Assembly (NCBI GenBank): GCA_903873355.1
Contig: CAIQOG010000009.1
Coordinates: forward strand, 1-8,149
Direction of reading: 5' to 3'
Source of the DNA: an uncultured Bacteroidales bacterium
GTDB lineage: Bacteria; Bacteroidota; Bacteroidia; Bacteroidales; Paludibacteraceae
Length of the DNA stretch: 8,149 bases
Shown here: one piece after another, positions 1 through 6,306 of the stretch
Layout: every line of letters begins with the position of its first letter
Numbering within the stretch: the first letter of the stretch is position 1
Made by a program: the position numbers and the translations under genes
The notes under the pieces: generated by a model
What the model saw: the letters and a program-made list of their open reading frames with translations, nothing else
What the model was told of the DNA's origin: nothing
Databases searched by the model: none

Positions 1-533
1 ATTGCCTCTGCAATTTTATCAGCTGCTTCCCTGCCTTTAAGTGCTTCTACCAATTTCAAAGCAAATTGTAATGCCACGCCTGCACCTTTGGCAGTGGTTA
101 TATTTCCGGATTTTACAACTTTATCATTCGACAACTTAGCCCCGTAAAGTTTATCTTCAAATCCGGGATAACAAATGGCTTCTTTTTCATTCAAAAGATT
201 CATCTTCCCAAGAATAGATGGAGCAGCACAGATTGCAGCAATATTCTTGTTGTTATCAAACTGATTCTGAATAAGTTTCTTTAATCCTTTGTGAGCATCC
301 AGATTACTGGTTCCGGGCATACCACCTGGCAGAAATAGTAAATCCATTTCCGAAAAGTCAGTCTCATCAAACAATTTATCAGCCAAAACGGAGATATTAT
401 GAGCACCACGCACCACTTTCTCGTCCGAAATCGAAACTGTTAACGTTTCTATTCCTGCACGTCTGAAAATATCGATTGGAACAATCGCTTCAATTTCTTC
501 GAACCCCTCGGCAAGAAAAACAAATATTCTCAT
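1..533 (-). CDS. DJ-1/PfpI (ThiJ) family protein, 3' end cut by window edge
   Basis: This gene encodes a DJ-1/PfpI superfamily protein of the YajL/PARK7-like branch. These are small cytosolic proteins linked to oxidative-stress protection and proposed glyoxalase or deglycase activity; the true substrate is debated. From ATG at 533, 177 residues are visible. The family is usually about 180-190 residues, so only a short C-terminal piece is missing. Visible landmarks are the N-terminal LAEGFEEIEA segment, whose E15 matches human DJ-1 E18; LPGGMPG at 69-74; the nucleophile-elbow cysteine C102 in AAICAAPSIL, matching DJ-1 C106; CYPGFED at 121-127; and TTAKGAG near 146-152. The start lies 4 nt past the stop of the TonB-like gene, so the two are probably cotranscribed. 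No Shine-Dalgarno sequence is visible. Family assignment is firm. The exact activity cannot be read from sequence. Confidence 0.93.
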   Translation of the reverse strand, partial: MRIFVFLAEGFEEIEAIVPIDIFRRAGIETLTVSISDEKVVRGAHNISVLADKLFDETDFSEMDLLFLPGGMPGTSNLDAHKGLKKLIQNQFDNNKNIAAICAAPSILGKMNLLNEKEAICYPGFEDKLYGAKLSNDKVVKSGNITTAKGAGVALQFALKLVEALKGREAADKIAEA

Positions 534-537
534 ATTC

Positions 538-1353
538 TTATTGTAATTTGTAATTATATGTAATTGAGCCGGTTTCAATACCTTTACCCTGCGTAAAACG
601 GGTTTTACTGGCTGCAGAAACAGCACCTCTGCGCATTTCAGCATCAGAAATTGTTGTAGGCGAGCCAATCGACTGACTTGTTACAACACCATTTTCATCA
701 ACCCTGATAATAACAGTGATTTTTCCTTCAACATCTTTGGGATAATTCGGTTTGGGCGGATTTCCCATATAATTCCGTGTACCAAGATTAAGTATTGCTC
801 CAACTCCTGAATTTCCTTTACCGGCAGTATTCCCCTGAATTCCGTTGCCTGAACCAGAGCCATATCCTTTGCCTGTACCATCACCACCAGATTTTCCATT
901 ACCAGCAACATTATTTCCGCCAAAAGTACCGCCAATCAGATTATCAGCCTTGATTCTTGCATCCAGCTCTTTTTGCTTCTGTTCGGCTAAGCGTTTATTT
1001 TTTTCGTTTTGCTGATTTATTAGCTCTTGTTGTTCTTTTTTAATCTTATCCTTTTCTTTTTTTTCTGTTATAGAAACTGAATTCTCAGTCTGTGTAAAAA
1101 CTTTTGTAACTGACGTTTTAGTTGGAGTTTCAGTTACTTTTTTAACCGGTTCTTCATTAGCAGCCTGAGCTGGTTTCATTGACGGAACACCGTCACCCAC
1201 TCCGCCTGCATCGTAACTATCGCCAAAGCTCACCTGAAAACCCTCATCTTCAGCGGTTTTAGGAACTGATAATACAAGAAACCACAGACAAAGTAATAAC
1301 AATGAACTAGATAGTGTAGAGCCAATTAGTCCATATAATTTCGATTTATTCAC
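538..1353 (-). CDS. TonB-like energy transducer with coiled-coil and Gly-rich linker
   Basis: This 271-residue protein has the architecture of a TonB family energy transducer. Such proteins are anchored in the inner membrane, span the periplasm and pass proton-motive force to TonB-dependent outer-membrane receptors. Residues 1-8 are basic and cytoplasmic; 9-30 form one membrane anchor. Residues 97-138 are a Lys/Glu/Gln-rich probable coiled coil, and 141-184 are very rich in Gly/Asn/Ser. Residues 190-271 resemble the TonB C-terminal domain: NPPKPNYP, then GKITVIIRVDENGVV, ending SITYNYKLQ. The start is GTG at 1353, because an in-frame TAG lies just upstream and no ATG lies between. The anchor lacks the conserved His of classical TonB (the SxxxH position reads Ser). 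exbB and exbD, often adjacent to such genes, are not here; pdxJ lies 90 nt upstream. A TolA-like role is the alternative. Confidence 0.85.
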   Translation of the reverse strand: MNKSKLYGLIGSTLSSSLLLLCLWFLVLSVPKTAEDEGFQVSFGDSYDAGGVGDGVPSMKPAQAANEEPVKKVTETPTKTSVTKVFTQTENSVSITEKKEKDKIKKEQQELINQQNEKNKRLAEQKQKELDARIKADNLIGGTFGGNNVAGNGKSGGDGTGKGYGSGSGNGIQGNTAGKGNSGVGAILNLGTRNYMGNPPKPNYPKDVEGKITVIIRVDENGVVTSQSIGSPTTISDAEMRRGAVSAASKTRFTQGKGIETGSITYNYKLQ

Positions 1354-1443
1354 GCTGAAATGCTAGTTTTTGAGATGGGGAAACACTGATTTTAGTTACA
1401 TCGAAAGATTAAATCAAAATCCGTACCGTTTTTTTGAGTTACA

Positions 1444-2157
1444 CTACTCTAACTGTTTTTTGTATTGTTTTATTGTGTCTTCCAGTCCAAAATACAATGC
1501 ATCGGCAATCAGTGCATGACCTATGGAAACCTCATCAATCCATGGAATCATTGTGTGGAGATAAGCAAGATTTTCGAGACTCAAATCATGACCGGCATTA
1601 ATTCCTAAACCTGATTTTTTAGCCAGTTTGGCTGCTTCAACAAAAGGTGCTATAGCTTTCTCTTTTCCTTTGGGAAAGTCTGTTGCATAAGGTTCGGTGT
1701 AAAGTTCAATTCTGTCGGTACCTGATTTGGCAGCAAATTCTATGTTTTGCAGATTTGTATCGACAAAAATTGATACACGTATACCAACACTTTGAAAATC
1801 AGCAACTACTTCTTTCAAAAACTCGATATTATTAACTGTATCCCATCCGGAATTAGACGTAATTGCATCGGGTGGGTCGGGGACCAGAGTAACCTGATGA
1901 GGTTTCACGGATTTTACAAGTTTGATAAAATCAGGCGATGGATATCCTTCAATATTAAATTCGGTTTTAAGTACAGGTTTTAAATCCCAAACATCCTGAA
2001 AGCGGATATGACGTTCATCGGGTCGTGGATGAACCGTTATGCCCTGCGCTCCGAATCGTTCACAATCAAGAGCAACCTGAACTACATTTGGGATATTTCC
2101 TCCACGAGCGTTACGCAACGTGGCAATTTTATTTATATTTACACTTAATTTAGTCAT
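1444..2157 (-). CDS. pdxJ: pyridoxine 5'-phosphate synthase PdxJ
   Basis: PdxJ performs the last ring-closing step of DXP-dependent vitamin B6 synthesis. It condenses 3-amino-2-oxopropyl phosphate with 1-deoxy-D-xylulose 5-phosphate to give pyridoxine 5'-phosphate in the cytosol. The 237-residue protein is full length for the family (about 235-245) and is a TIM barrel. Visible motifs are [15 protein letters not shown] at 6-20; [11 protein letters not shown] at 41-51 with H43; FNIEGYPSP with E70; [16 protein letters not shown] at 91-106; [11 protein letters not shown] with H190; and SIGHALI at 211-217. H43, E70 and H190 correspond to the E. coli catalytic residues H45, E72 and H193. The NIN-K start, where E. 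coli has NIDH, is the form I recall from Bacteroides PdxJ. ATG at 2157 gives the standard N-terminus. The gene is divergent from nadK and lies upstream of the TonB-like gene. Confidence 0.97.
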   Translation of the reverse strand: MTKLSVNINKIATLRNARGGNIPNVVQVALDCERFGAQGITVHPRPDERHIRFQDVWDLKPVLKTEFNIEGYPSPDFIKLVKSVKPHQVTLVPDPPDAITSNSGWDTVNNIEFLKEVVADFQSVGIRVSIFVDTNLQNIEFAAKSGTDRIELYTEPYATDFPKGKEKAIAPFVEAAKLAKKSGLGINAGHDLSLENLAYLHTMIPWIDEVSIGHALIADALYFGLEDTIKQYKKQLE

Positions 2158-2399
2158 TTTGTACCGGTTTTAATCTGTTAATCTGAATTTTGGAAAACTT
2201 ATTTCAACATGTTTGCAGGTTTCACAGACATTTAGTTCCTTTGTAAGGCAGAATTTTCAGTTGCAAAAATAGGTAAAAAAAACATAAGCCGGTAAGCAAT
2301 CGATTAACTTTGAATCATTTTTAAACTTTATATCTAATTGAAGTTTATTATTTTTGAATCAAATCGATTAGGATTAACGGTTGAAAAAACTCTAACGTT
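2158..2399. promoter_or_regulatory. divergent pdxJ/nadK intergenic control region
   Basis: These 242 bp separate two divergent genes and should hold both promoters. Exact matches to the Bacteroidota -7 element TAnnTTTG occur on the plus strand at 2349-2356 (TATTTTTG, giving a nadK leader of about 35-40 nt) and at 2305-2312 (TAACTTTG). A minus-strand match at 2264-2271 (TATTTTTG) would give a pdxJ leader of about 100 nt. None has a clean TTG -33 element at 19-21 bp, so each promoter is tentative. The 9-mer AATCGATTA occurs at 2298-2306 and 2362-2370, and TTTGAATCA at 2309-2317 and 2353-2361, in swapped order. The pdxJ leader also carries TAATCTG twice (2171-2177, 2179-2185). No open reading frame of note is present. 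Confidence 0.5.
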
Positions 2400-3272
2400 A
2401 TGAGAGTAGCCATTTTCGGAAATATGTACCGCAGTGTTTTGCTGTCGCATATTAAGCTTTTGTTCGAATTTTTTAAAGACAAGAACACAACCATTTTGTT
2501 GGATAAAGAGTTAAATGATTTTATTCAACAAGACGGAAATTGTTGTACTGAACATCTTGAAATAATACAAGGCGATGATTTTCAGGCAGATATGGCCTTG
2601 AGTATTGGCGGTGATGGAACTTTTTTAAGCACAGCTGCCCGAATTGGTCGGAAAGGAATTCCAATTTTAGGAATAAATACCGGGCGACTTGGCTTTTTGG
2701 CTGATGTACCAAGCGATGAAATTGTTCCGGCACTAAATTCAATTCTGGCATCAAAATTCATCATTGAGGAACGATCGTTATTGCTGGTTGAAGCTTTTGA
2801 CGGAACTACTTTTGAACATCCGTATGCACTTAACGAAGTTTCAATTCTAAAACAGGATAGTTCGTCCATGATGAGCATTACTGCCAGTGTAAACGGGCAA
2901 ATGGTTCATACCTATCATGCCGATGGTTTGATTTTGTCAACTCCTACCGGTTCAACTGCATATTCCATGAGCGTTGGTGGCCCACTGGTAATGCCTCAAA
3001 ACCAGAGCTTTATAGTTTCTCCAATTGCATCGCACAGTTTGAATGTACGTCCGTTGATAATTCCCGATTCATGGACAATCGAACTGGAGGTTCACAGTCG
3101 CAGTCAATGTTATCTTGTAGCAATAGATGGACGCTCTAAAGTCCTTGACCAACAAACCAAACTCCGAATTACGAAAGCTGATTATACCATCAAAACCATT
3201 AAACAGTTGAATTATACGTTTTTTGACACATTGAAAAACAAGTTGATGTGGGGTGTAGATAAGAGAAATTAG
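2400..3272 (+). CDS. nadK: NAD kinase
   Basis: NadK phosphorylates NAD+ at the adenosine 2'-hydroxyl to make NADP+, using ATP or polyphosphate, and so sets the cell's NADP(H) supply. The 290-residue length is typical of bacterial NAD kinases. Motifs in order are the N-terminal strand MRVAIFGN; SIGGDGTFL with GGDGT at 70-74, the NAD kinase/diacylglycerol kinase signature carrying the catalytic Asp; GINTGRLGFLADV at 91-103; ALNEVSI with the NE pair at 145-146; DGLILSTPTGSTAYSMSVGGP at 175-195, which binds substrate; and SPIASHSLNVRPLIIP at 207-222. ATG at 2400 begins exactly at the expected first beta strand, with no Shine-Dalgarno sequence before it. fmt starts 34 nt after the stop on the same strand with no terminator between, so an nadK-fmt operon is likely. 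Confidence 0.98.
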   Translation: MRVAIFGNMYRSVLLSHIKLLFEFFKDKNTTILLDKELNDFIQQDGNCCTEHLEIIQGDDFQADMALSIGGDGTFLSTAARIGRKGIPILGINTGRLGFLADVPSDEIVPALNSILASKFIIEERSLLLVEAFDGTTFEHPYALNEVSILKQDSSSMMSITASVNGQMVHTYHADGLILSTPTGSTAYSMSVGGPLVMPQNQSFIVSPIASHSLNVRPLIIPDSWTIELEVHSRSQCYLVAIDGRSKVLDQQTKLRITKADYTIKTIKQLNYTFFDTLKNKLMWGVDKRN

Positions 3273-3294
3273 TCAGTAGTTGGTAGTCAGTAGT
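3271..3294 (+). repeat. 10-bp direct repeat pair in the nadK-fmt spacer
   Basis: AGTCAGTAGT occurs at 3271-3280 and again at 3285-3294, a period of 14 nt. The first copy starts inside the nadK stop codon and the second ends 12 nt before the fmt ATG. The linker (TGGT) repeats part of the unit, so the stretch looks like a short imperfect tandem array. It fills most of the 34-nt spacer and leaves no room for a terminator. Its function is unknown; I infer replication-slippage origin. Confidence 0.75.
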
Positions 3295-3306
3295 AAAAAA
3301 ATAAGA

Positions 3307-4245
3307 ATGAGAATAGTTTTTATGGGTACACCCGAATTTGCGGTGGAGAGTCTGAAAATTCTGGTTGAAAATAAGTACGATGTTGTTGGTGTGATAACTA
3401 TGCCCGACAAACCGGCCGGACGTGGATATAAAGTTCAGTATTCTGCAGTAAAACAATATGCATTAGATCACAATTTACGACTTTTGCAACCGGAAAAACT
3501 CAAAGATGATTCTTTTCTGGAAGAGTTAAGAGCTTTGAATGCCGATTTACAAATTGTGGTTGCTTTCCGTATGTTGCCTGAAGTAGTATGGAATATGCCC
3601 AAATTTGGAACATTCAATTTACATGCCTCATTATTACCACAATATCGTGGTGCAGCTCCAATCAACTGGGCAATAATCAACGGAGAAAAAGAAACCGGTG
3701 CAACTACCTTTTTCCTGACTCACGAAATTGATACCGGTAAAGTAATTCTTCAGGAAAAGATAAATATTTCAGAATCTGACAATGCAGAAACCGTACACGA
3801 CCGGCTTATGGTGTTGGGTGCAGAACTGGTAAAAAAGACTATAGATTTATTGATTGAAGGAAAAACCGATGCTATTGATCAATCGCAATTTATTCAGGTT
3901 GAAACAGTTCTAAAATCTGCTCCGAAAATTTTCAAAGAAACCTGTCAGATTGATTTTTCCAGAAGTGTAGACGAAGTTTATAATTTCGTTCGCGGCCTTT
4001 CGCCCTACCCGACAGCCTGGACTGAACTTGAATTCCCGAACCAAAAAGAGAAATTGATCCTGAAGATATTTGAAACTGAAAAGGAAATTCAGAAACACAA
4101 TCACACTGTTGGAACAATTCTTACCGATGGCAAGAAATGGGCAAAAATTGCATTAAATGATGGTTTTATTCAACTTAAATCCGTACAGGCTGCCGGAAAA
4201 AAACGAATGGAAATTGGCGAATTGCTCAGGGGTATGAGATTTTAA
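3307..4245 (+). CDS. fmt: methionyl-tRNA formyltransferase
   Basis: Fmt transfers a formyl group from 10-formyl-tetrahydrofolate to Met-tRNA(fMet), making the initiator tRNA used in bacterial translation. I chose ATG at 3307 because it gives the canonical N-terminus MRIVFMGTPEFAV; an in-frame TTG at 3280 would add nine residues encoded by the spacer repeat. The resulting 312 residues match the family length (about 310-320). Landmarks are MPDKPAGRGYKVQ near 32-44; the catalytic region FNLHASLLPQYRGAAPINWA with N104 and H106; HEIDTGKV at 139-146 with D142; and a C-terminal OB-like tRNA-binding domain from about residue 200, including RGLSPYPTAW at 229-238. N104, H106 and D142 correspond to E. 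coli N106, H108 and D144. The gene follows nadK and converges on ridA. Its TAA stop (4243-4245) lies inside the left arm of a large inverted repeat. Confidence 0.97.
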   Translation: MRIVFMGTPEFAVESLKILVENKYDVVGVITMPDKPAGRGYKVQYSAVKQYALDHNLRLLQPEKLKDDSFLEELRALNADLQIVVAFRMLPEVVWNMPKFGTFNLHASLLPQYRGAAPINWAIINGEKETGATTFFLTHEIDTGKVILQEKINISESDNAETVHDRLMVLGAELVKKTIDLLIEGKTDAIDQSQFIQVETVLKSAPKIFKETCQIDFSRSVDEVYNFVRGLSPYPTAWTELEFPNQKEKLILKIFETEKEIQKHNHTVGTILTDGKKWAKIALNDGFIQLKSVQAAGKKRMEIGELLRGMRF

Positions 4246-4303
4246 TATGCCAATGTGCCAATTGAAGAAAAATTCTATTTTCAATTGGCACATTGGCATA
4301 TTA
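4243..4303. terminator. 24-bp perfect inverted repeat between convergent fmt and ridA
   Basis: Positions 4243-4266 and 4280-4303 are exact reverse complements (24 bp), separated by a 13-nt loop. A transcript from either strand could fold into a long stable hairpin between two convergent genes, so a bidirectional terminator or an mRNA 3'-end protecting stem is the likely role. It lacks a clear T-run after the stem in either direction, so it is not a textbook intrinsic terminator. The left arm includes the complete fmt stop codon. The arms are built from short repeats: GCCAAT occurs twice with an 8-nt period in the left arm, and GCACATTG in the right arm recurs just outside it at 4307-4314. The inverted repeat is certain; its role is inferred. 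Confidence 0.7.
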
Positions 4304-4314
4304 TTAGCACATTG
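4288..4314. repeat. GCACATTG direct repeat beside the fmt-ridA hairpin
   Basis: GCACATTG lies at 4288-4295 in the right arm of the fmt-ridA hairpin and again at 4307-4314, a 19-nt period, ending 6 nt short of the ridA stop codon. The related word GCCAATGT and its complement make up most of the 4249-4314 region. From general knowledge of Bacteroidota genomes, intergenic arrays with GCACATTGGCACATT-like words are recurrent; whether this copy belongs to such a family needs a genome search. Confidence 0.6.
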
Positions 4315-4319
4315 ATGAA

Positions 4320-4697
4320 TTATTTCACCGCTATTGTTTCAATTTCCACTAAAGCTCCAAGTGGCAAAGACTTAACTGCAAAAGCCGATCGGGCTGGACA
4401 TTCTGTTTGATAATATTTTTTATACACCTCATTCATAGCTGCAAAATCAGCTATATCAGCAATAAAAACTGTTGACTTCACAACATCTGCGAAACAATAA
4501 CCGGCTTCATCCAGGATTGCTTTTATGTTTGCAAAAACCTGTTCGGTCTGAGCTGTTATTTCTGTAGCCTCAATTTTTCCGACAACAGGATTAATAGGGA
4601 TTTGACCCGAAATATAAAGTGTTCCGTTGGCTTCAACCGCCTGACTATAAGGCCCGATAGCAGCAGGAGCATTTGGGGTGTTTATTATTTTCTTCAT
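4320..4697 (-). CDS. ridA: RidA family 2-iminobutanoate/2-iminopropanoate deaminase
   Basis: RidA (YjgF/YER057c/UK114 family) hydrolyses reactive enamine/imine intermediates, such as 2-aminoacrylate released by PLP-dependent dehydratases, to 2-ketoacids and ammonia. This protects PLP enzymes from inactivation. It works as a cytosolic homotrimer with active sites between subunits. The 125 residues match the usual 125-130. Key features are NAPAAIGPYSQAV at 9-21 with Y17; SGQIPINP at 30-37; a central helix region around 48-65; TVFIADIADFAAMN at 76-89; and CPARSAFAVKSLPLGALVEIE at 100-120. R103 and E118 correspond to E. coli RidA R105 and E120, so the deaminase signature is intact. ATG at 4697 gives the standard MKKIINTPNAPAAIGPYSQ start. 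The gene is monocistronic here, converging on fmt and divergent from the T9SS cargo gene. A functional tie to pdxJ nearby is suggestive only. Confidence 0.96.
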   Translation of the reverse strand: MKKIINTPNAPAAIGPYSQAVEANGTLYISGQIPINPVVGKIEATEITAQTEQVFANIKAILDEAGYCFADVVKSTVFIADIADFAAMNEVYKKYYQTECPARSAFAVKSLPLGALVEIETIAVK

Positions 4698-4717
4698 AAA
4701 GTTTTCGTTAGTACTTG

Positions 4718-4725
4718 CAAAATTA
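4718..4725 (-). promoter_or_regulatory. candidate -7 element for ridA
   Basis: On the minus strand this reads TAATTTTG, an exact match to the Bacteroidota -7 consensus TAnnTTTG. It lies 20 nt before the ridA ATG, implying a very short leader. No TTG-type -33 element is found at the usual 19-21 bp spacing, so the assignment is tentative. Confidence 0.4.
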
Positions 4726-4801
4726 CATCAAATTATTCAATAATTAATTTAAACTATTACAAATCAAGTCGAGAAATAATCAAATTGAAATTTATAATCC
4801 C

Positions 4802-4813
4802 GCAAACGTTTGC
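4802..4813. promoter_or_regulatory. LacI/PurR-type operator-like palindrome
   Basis: GCAAACGTTTGC is a perfect 12-bp palindrome with a central CpG, the form typical of LacI-family operators; the E. coli PurR site core is the same kind of word. It lies in the ridA/T9SS-cargo intergenic region, about 34 bp upstream of the candidate -33 element of the cargo gene and about 105 bp from the ridA start. In Bacteroidota many LacI-family regulators control carbohydrate use, so it may control the secreted protein. That far upstream, activation or looping fits better than simple blocking. The palindrome is certain and the regulator inferred. Confidence 0.5.
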
Positions 4814-4846
4814 ATGGTTTTTAAAAAAGAAAAGGATAATTTGAGG

Positions 4847-4877
4847 TTGATAAAGAGAATATAATCACTTAATTTTG
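4847..4877 (+). promoter_or_regulatory. Bacteroidota-type promoter for the T9SS cargo gene
   Basis: A -33 TTG at 4847-4849 is followed after 20 bp by TAATTTTG at 4870-4877, an exact TAnnTTTG -7 element. Both the motif and the spacing match the Bacteroidota primary sigma-factor promoter. Transcription would begin near 4884, giving a leader of roughly 36 nt before ATG 4920. It is the best-formed promoter in the window. Confidence 0.65.
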
Positions 4878-4919
4878 AGGCTGAAACTAATCATTAATCA
4901 ATCAATAAAGTTATTAATC

Positions 4920-6209
4920 ATGAAAAAAATTACATTTTTAGTTGTTTTTAGTCTTGTTGTTTTAACTTCATGGGGGCAAACCTGGTGTGGAATGTCTTAC
5001 ATCACAGTTAATACTGTATGGTATACCGGCAGTAACAGTTATGTTCAACCTGCAGGGAGATTTCAGGATGCAAGCCTTGGAAGTTTTGGAAGTACAAGTA
5101 GTATTACTTTAGGTGGTGAATTACAAGCATGGCCATCAACAGTAACACCGGCTTCGTTATATTATCGGATTGATACAGGAACATTTACTGCAATTTCATT
5201 ACCTAAAACCGGAGATGTGGGTAATAATAGTAAACATTATGGCGAAGGAGCAATTTCACTATCCAGTTTGTCTACCGGAATCCATACTCTTGAAGTTTAT
5301 TTTCAGGCCGGAACAGGTTACGACAATAATTCCGGGGCTAACTTCAAAGCAACTTTTACAGTATCATCTTCTTCAGTAGCGGACCCAACAGCTTGTTCTG
5401 CCAGTTTATCTGATACAAATGCCACACTTGGCTGGACAAAAGCCGGTGCATTAAATGTTATGGTGGTGAAATATGCTAAAGGAGCAACTGCTAAAGCACC
5501 CACAACCGGTAAAGCATATGCATTGAATGATACAATTGGTGCAGGAGTTGGCAGTGTTGTATATAATGGTAGTGGAACTTCTGCAATAACTACTATAACT
5601 CGAAATACTGATTATGATTTTTATTTCTATTCTGTAAATTCAAATTCCTATAGTGCCGGAGTAAAAGTAACTGCTTCGCGTGATAAATTCCAGTTTGCTT
5701 ATGGTGTTGATGGCCAGCCAGGTTGGTTATTTACTGCTTTAAATCAAAATTCAGGTAATCCCGATCAATTTGAAGCAAACATTATATTACCTTCAGATAT
5801 TTCAACATTATCATGCTACGTGGGCTGGAATAATGGTGGAACAGGTGACCCTACATGGACAAATACCAATGGTGGACGTAGTAAAACAGTATTATTGAAC
5901 ACGTTAAGCAATGCCAGAGGTGGAGATGTTTGGATTATTATTAATTATTCTTCAACAGCCGACAATTGGGGTGCAAGTGTACCTTTAAATACTTCAATTA
6001 TTGAATCAAAGAAAAATGAAATTAATATTTCAGGTTTAGAAGGAATGATTAATGCTAAATTTAATGGAATTGCTCAGGTTGAACTTTTCAACATAACAGG
6101 GAAGTTAATACGTTCCGCAAAAGCTGAAAATCAATTTATTCAATCCGTTGACAAAGGCGTATATTTACTCAGAATTAACGGACAAACACATAAAGTTTTA
6201 GTACAATAA
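4920..6209 (+). CDS. secreted multidomain protein with T9SS C-terminal sorting domain
   Basis: This predicted secreted or surface protein has 429 residues; I do not recognise its overall function. Residues 1-20 form a Sec signal peptide, with a basic start, a hydrophobic core and likely cleavage near SWGQ. Residues 21-148 are a beta-rich domain of unknown type containing PASLYYRIDTGTF and the run GIHTLEVYFQAGTGYDNN. Residues about 155-254 look like a fibronectin-III-like module (VMVVKYAKG, then DYDFYFYSVNSNSYSAGV). Residues about 256-357 are a Trp/Gly/Asn-rich domain of unknown type (YGVDGQPGW, CYVGWNNGGTGDPTW, GGDVWIIINY). Residues about 363-429 match a type A T9SS sorting domain: VELFNITGKLI, then DKGVYLLRINGQTHKVLVQ. 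ATG at 4920 is chosen because it opens the signal peptide; an upstream in-frame TTG at 4875 overlaps the -7 promoter element. It is monocistronic, with its own promoter and terminator. No catalytic motif is visible, so a binding or adhesin role is possible. Confidence 0.85.
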   Translation: MKKITFLVVFSLVVLTSWGQTWCGMSYITVNTVWYTGSNSYVQPAGRFQDASLGSFGSTSSITLGGELQAWPSTVTPASLYYRIDTGTFTAISLPKTGDVGNNSKHYGEGAISLSSLSTGIHTLEVYFQAGTGYDNNSGANFKATFTVSSSSVADPTACSASLSDTNATLGWTKAGALNVMVVKYAKGATAKAPTTGKAYALNDTIGAGVGSVVYNGSGTSAITTITRNTDYDFYFYSVNSNSYSAGVKVTASRDKFQFAYGVDGQPGWLFTALNQNSGNPDQFEANIILPSDISTLSCYVGWNNGGTGDPTWTNTNGGRSKTVLLNTLSNARGGDVWIIINYSSTADNWGASVPLNTSIIESKKNEINISGLEGMINAKFNGIAQVELFNITGKLIRSAKAENQFIQSVDKGVYLLRINGQTHKVLVQ

Positions 6210-6227
6210 GGTATATATTTCTCGATA

Positions 6228-6273
6228 AAAAGAGCTTGTTTCAATTCAGTTTGAGACAAGCTCTTTTGTTTTT
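6228..6273 (+). terminator. intrinsic terminator after the T9SS cargo gene
   Basis: A 17-bp stem pairs 6228-6244 with 6251-6267, with one G-U pair and a 6-nt loop. The descending arm ends in four T and runs on to a T-rich tail through 6273. It starts 18 nt past the cargo stop codon and isolates this gene from valS. Confidence 0.88.
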
Positions 6274-6304
6274 CAGGGTTTATTTTTCCCTGACTTCTTT
6301 TTTT
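6274..6304 (+). terminator. second small hairpin with T-run
   Basis: CAGGG (6274-6278) pairs with CCCTG (6288-6292) around a 9-nt T-rich loop, followed by a run of T (6298-6304). It directly follows the main terminator and may be a backup. It also lies just upstream of the valS -7 element, so it could instead be part of promoter DNA. Confidence 0.4.
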
Positions 6305-6306
6305 GC

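Noticed and set aside
681..935. 84-residue minus-strand frame inside the TonB-like gene
   Set aside because: It is an alternate-frame reading of the Gly-rich linker and shows no independent start context.
1354..1443. Promoter or terminator between pdxJ and the TonB-like gene
   Set aside because: I find no exact TAnnTTTG element and only a weak 6-bp inverted TCAAAA/TTTTGA pair, so neither can be supported.
2521..2878. Minus-strand open frames inside nadK
   Set aside because: They are antisense to a highly conserved gene, overlap each other, and show no family features.
3280..3306. TTG start extending fmt by nine residues
   Set aside because: The extension is encoded by the spacer repeat, and ATG 3307 gives the canonical Fmt N-terminus.
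4602..4844. 80-residue plus-strand frame spanning the ridA 5' end and intergenic region
   Set aside because: It runs antisense to conserved RidA residues and through the operator-like palindrome; no conserved features are seen.
4875..4919. TTG start extending the T9SS cargo by 15 residues
   Set aside because: It overlaps the -7 promoter element and would put a hydrophilic stretch before a well-formed signal peptide.
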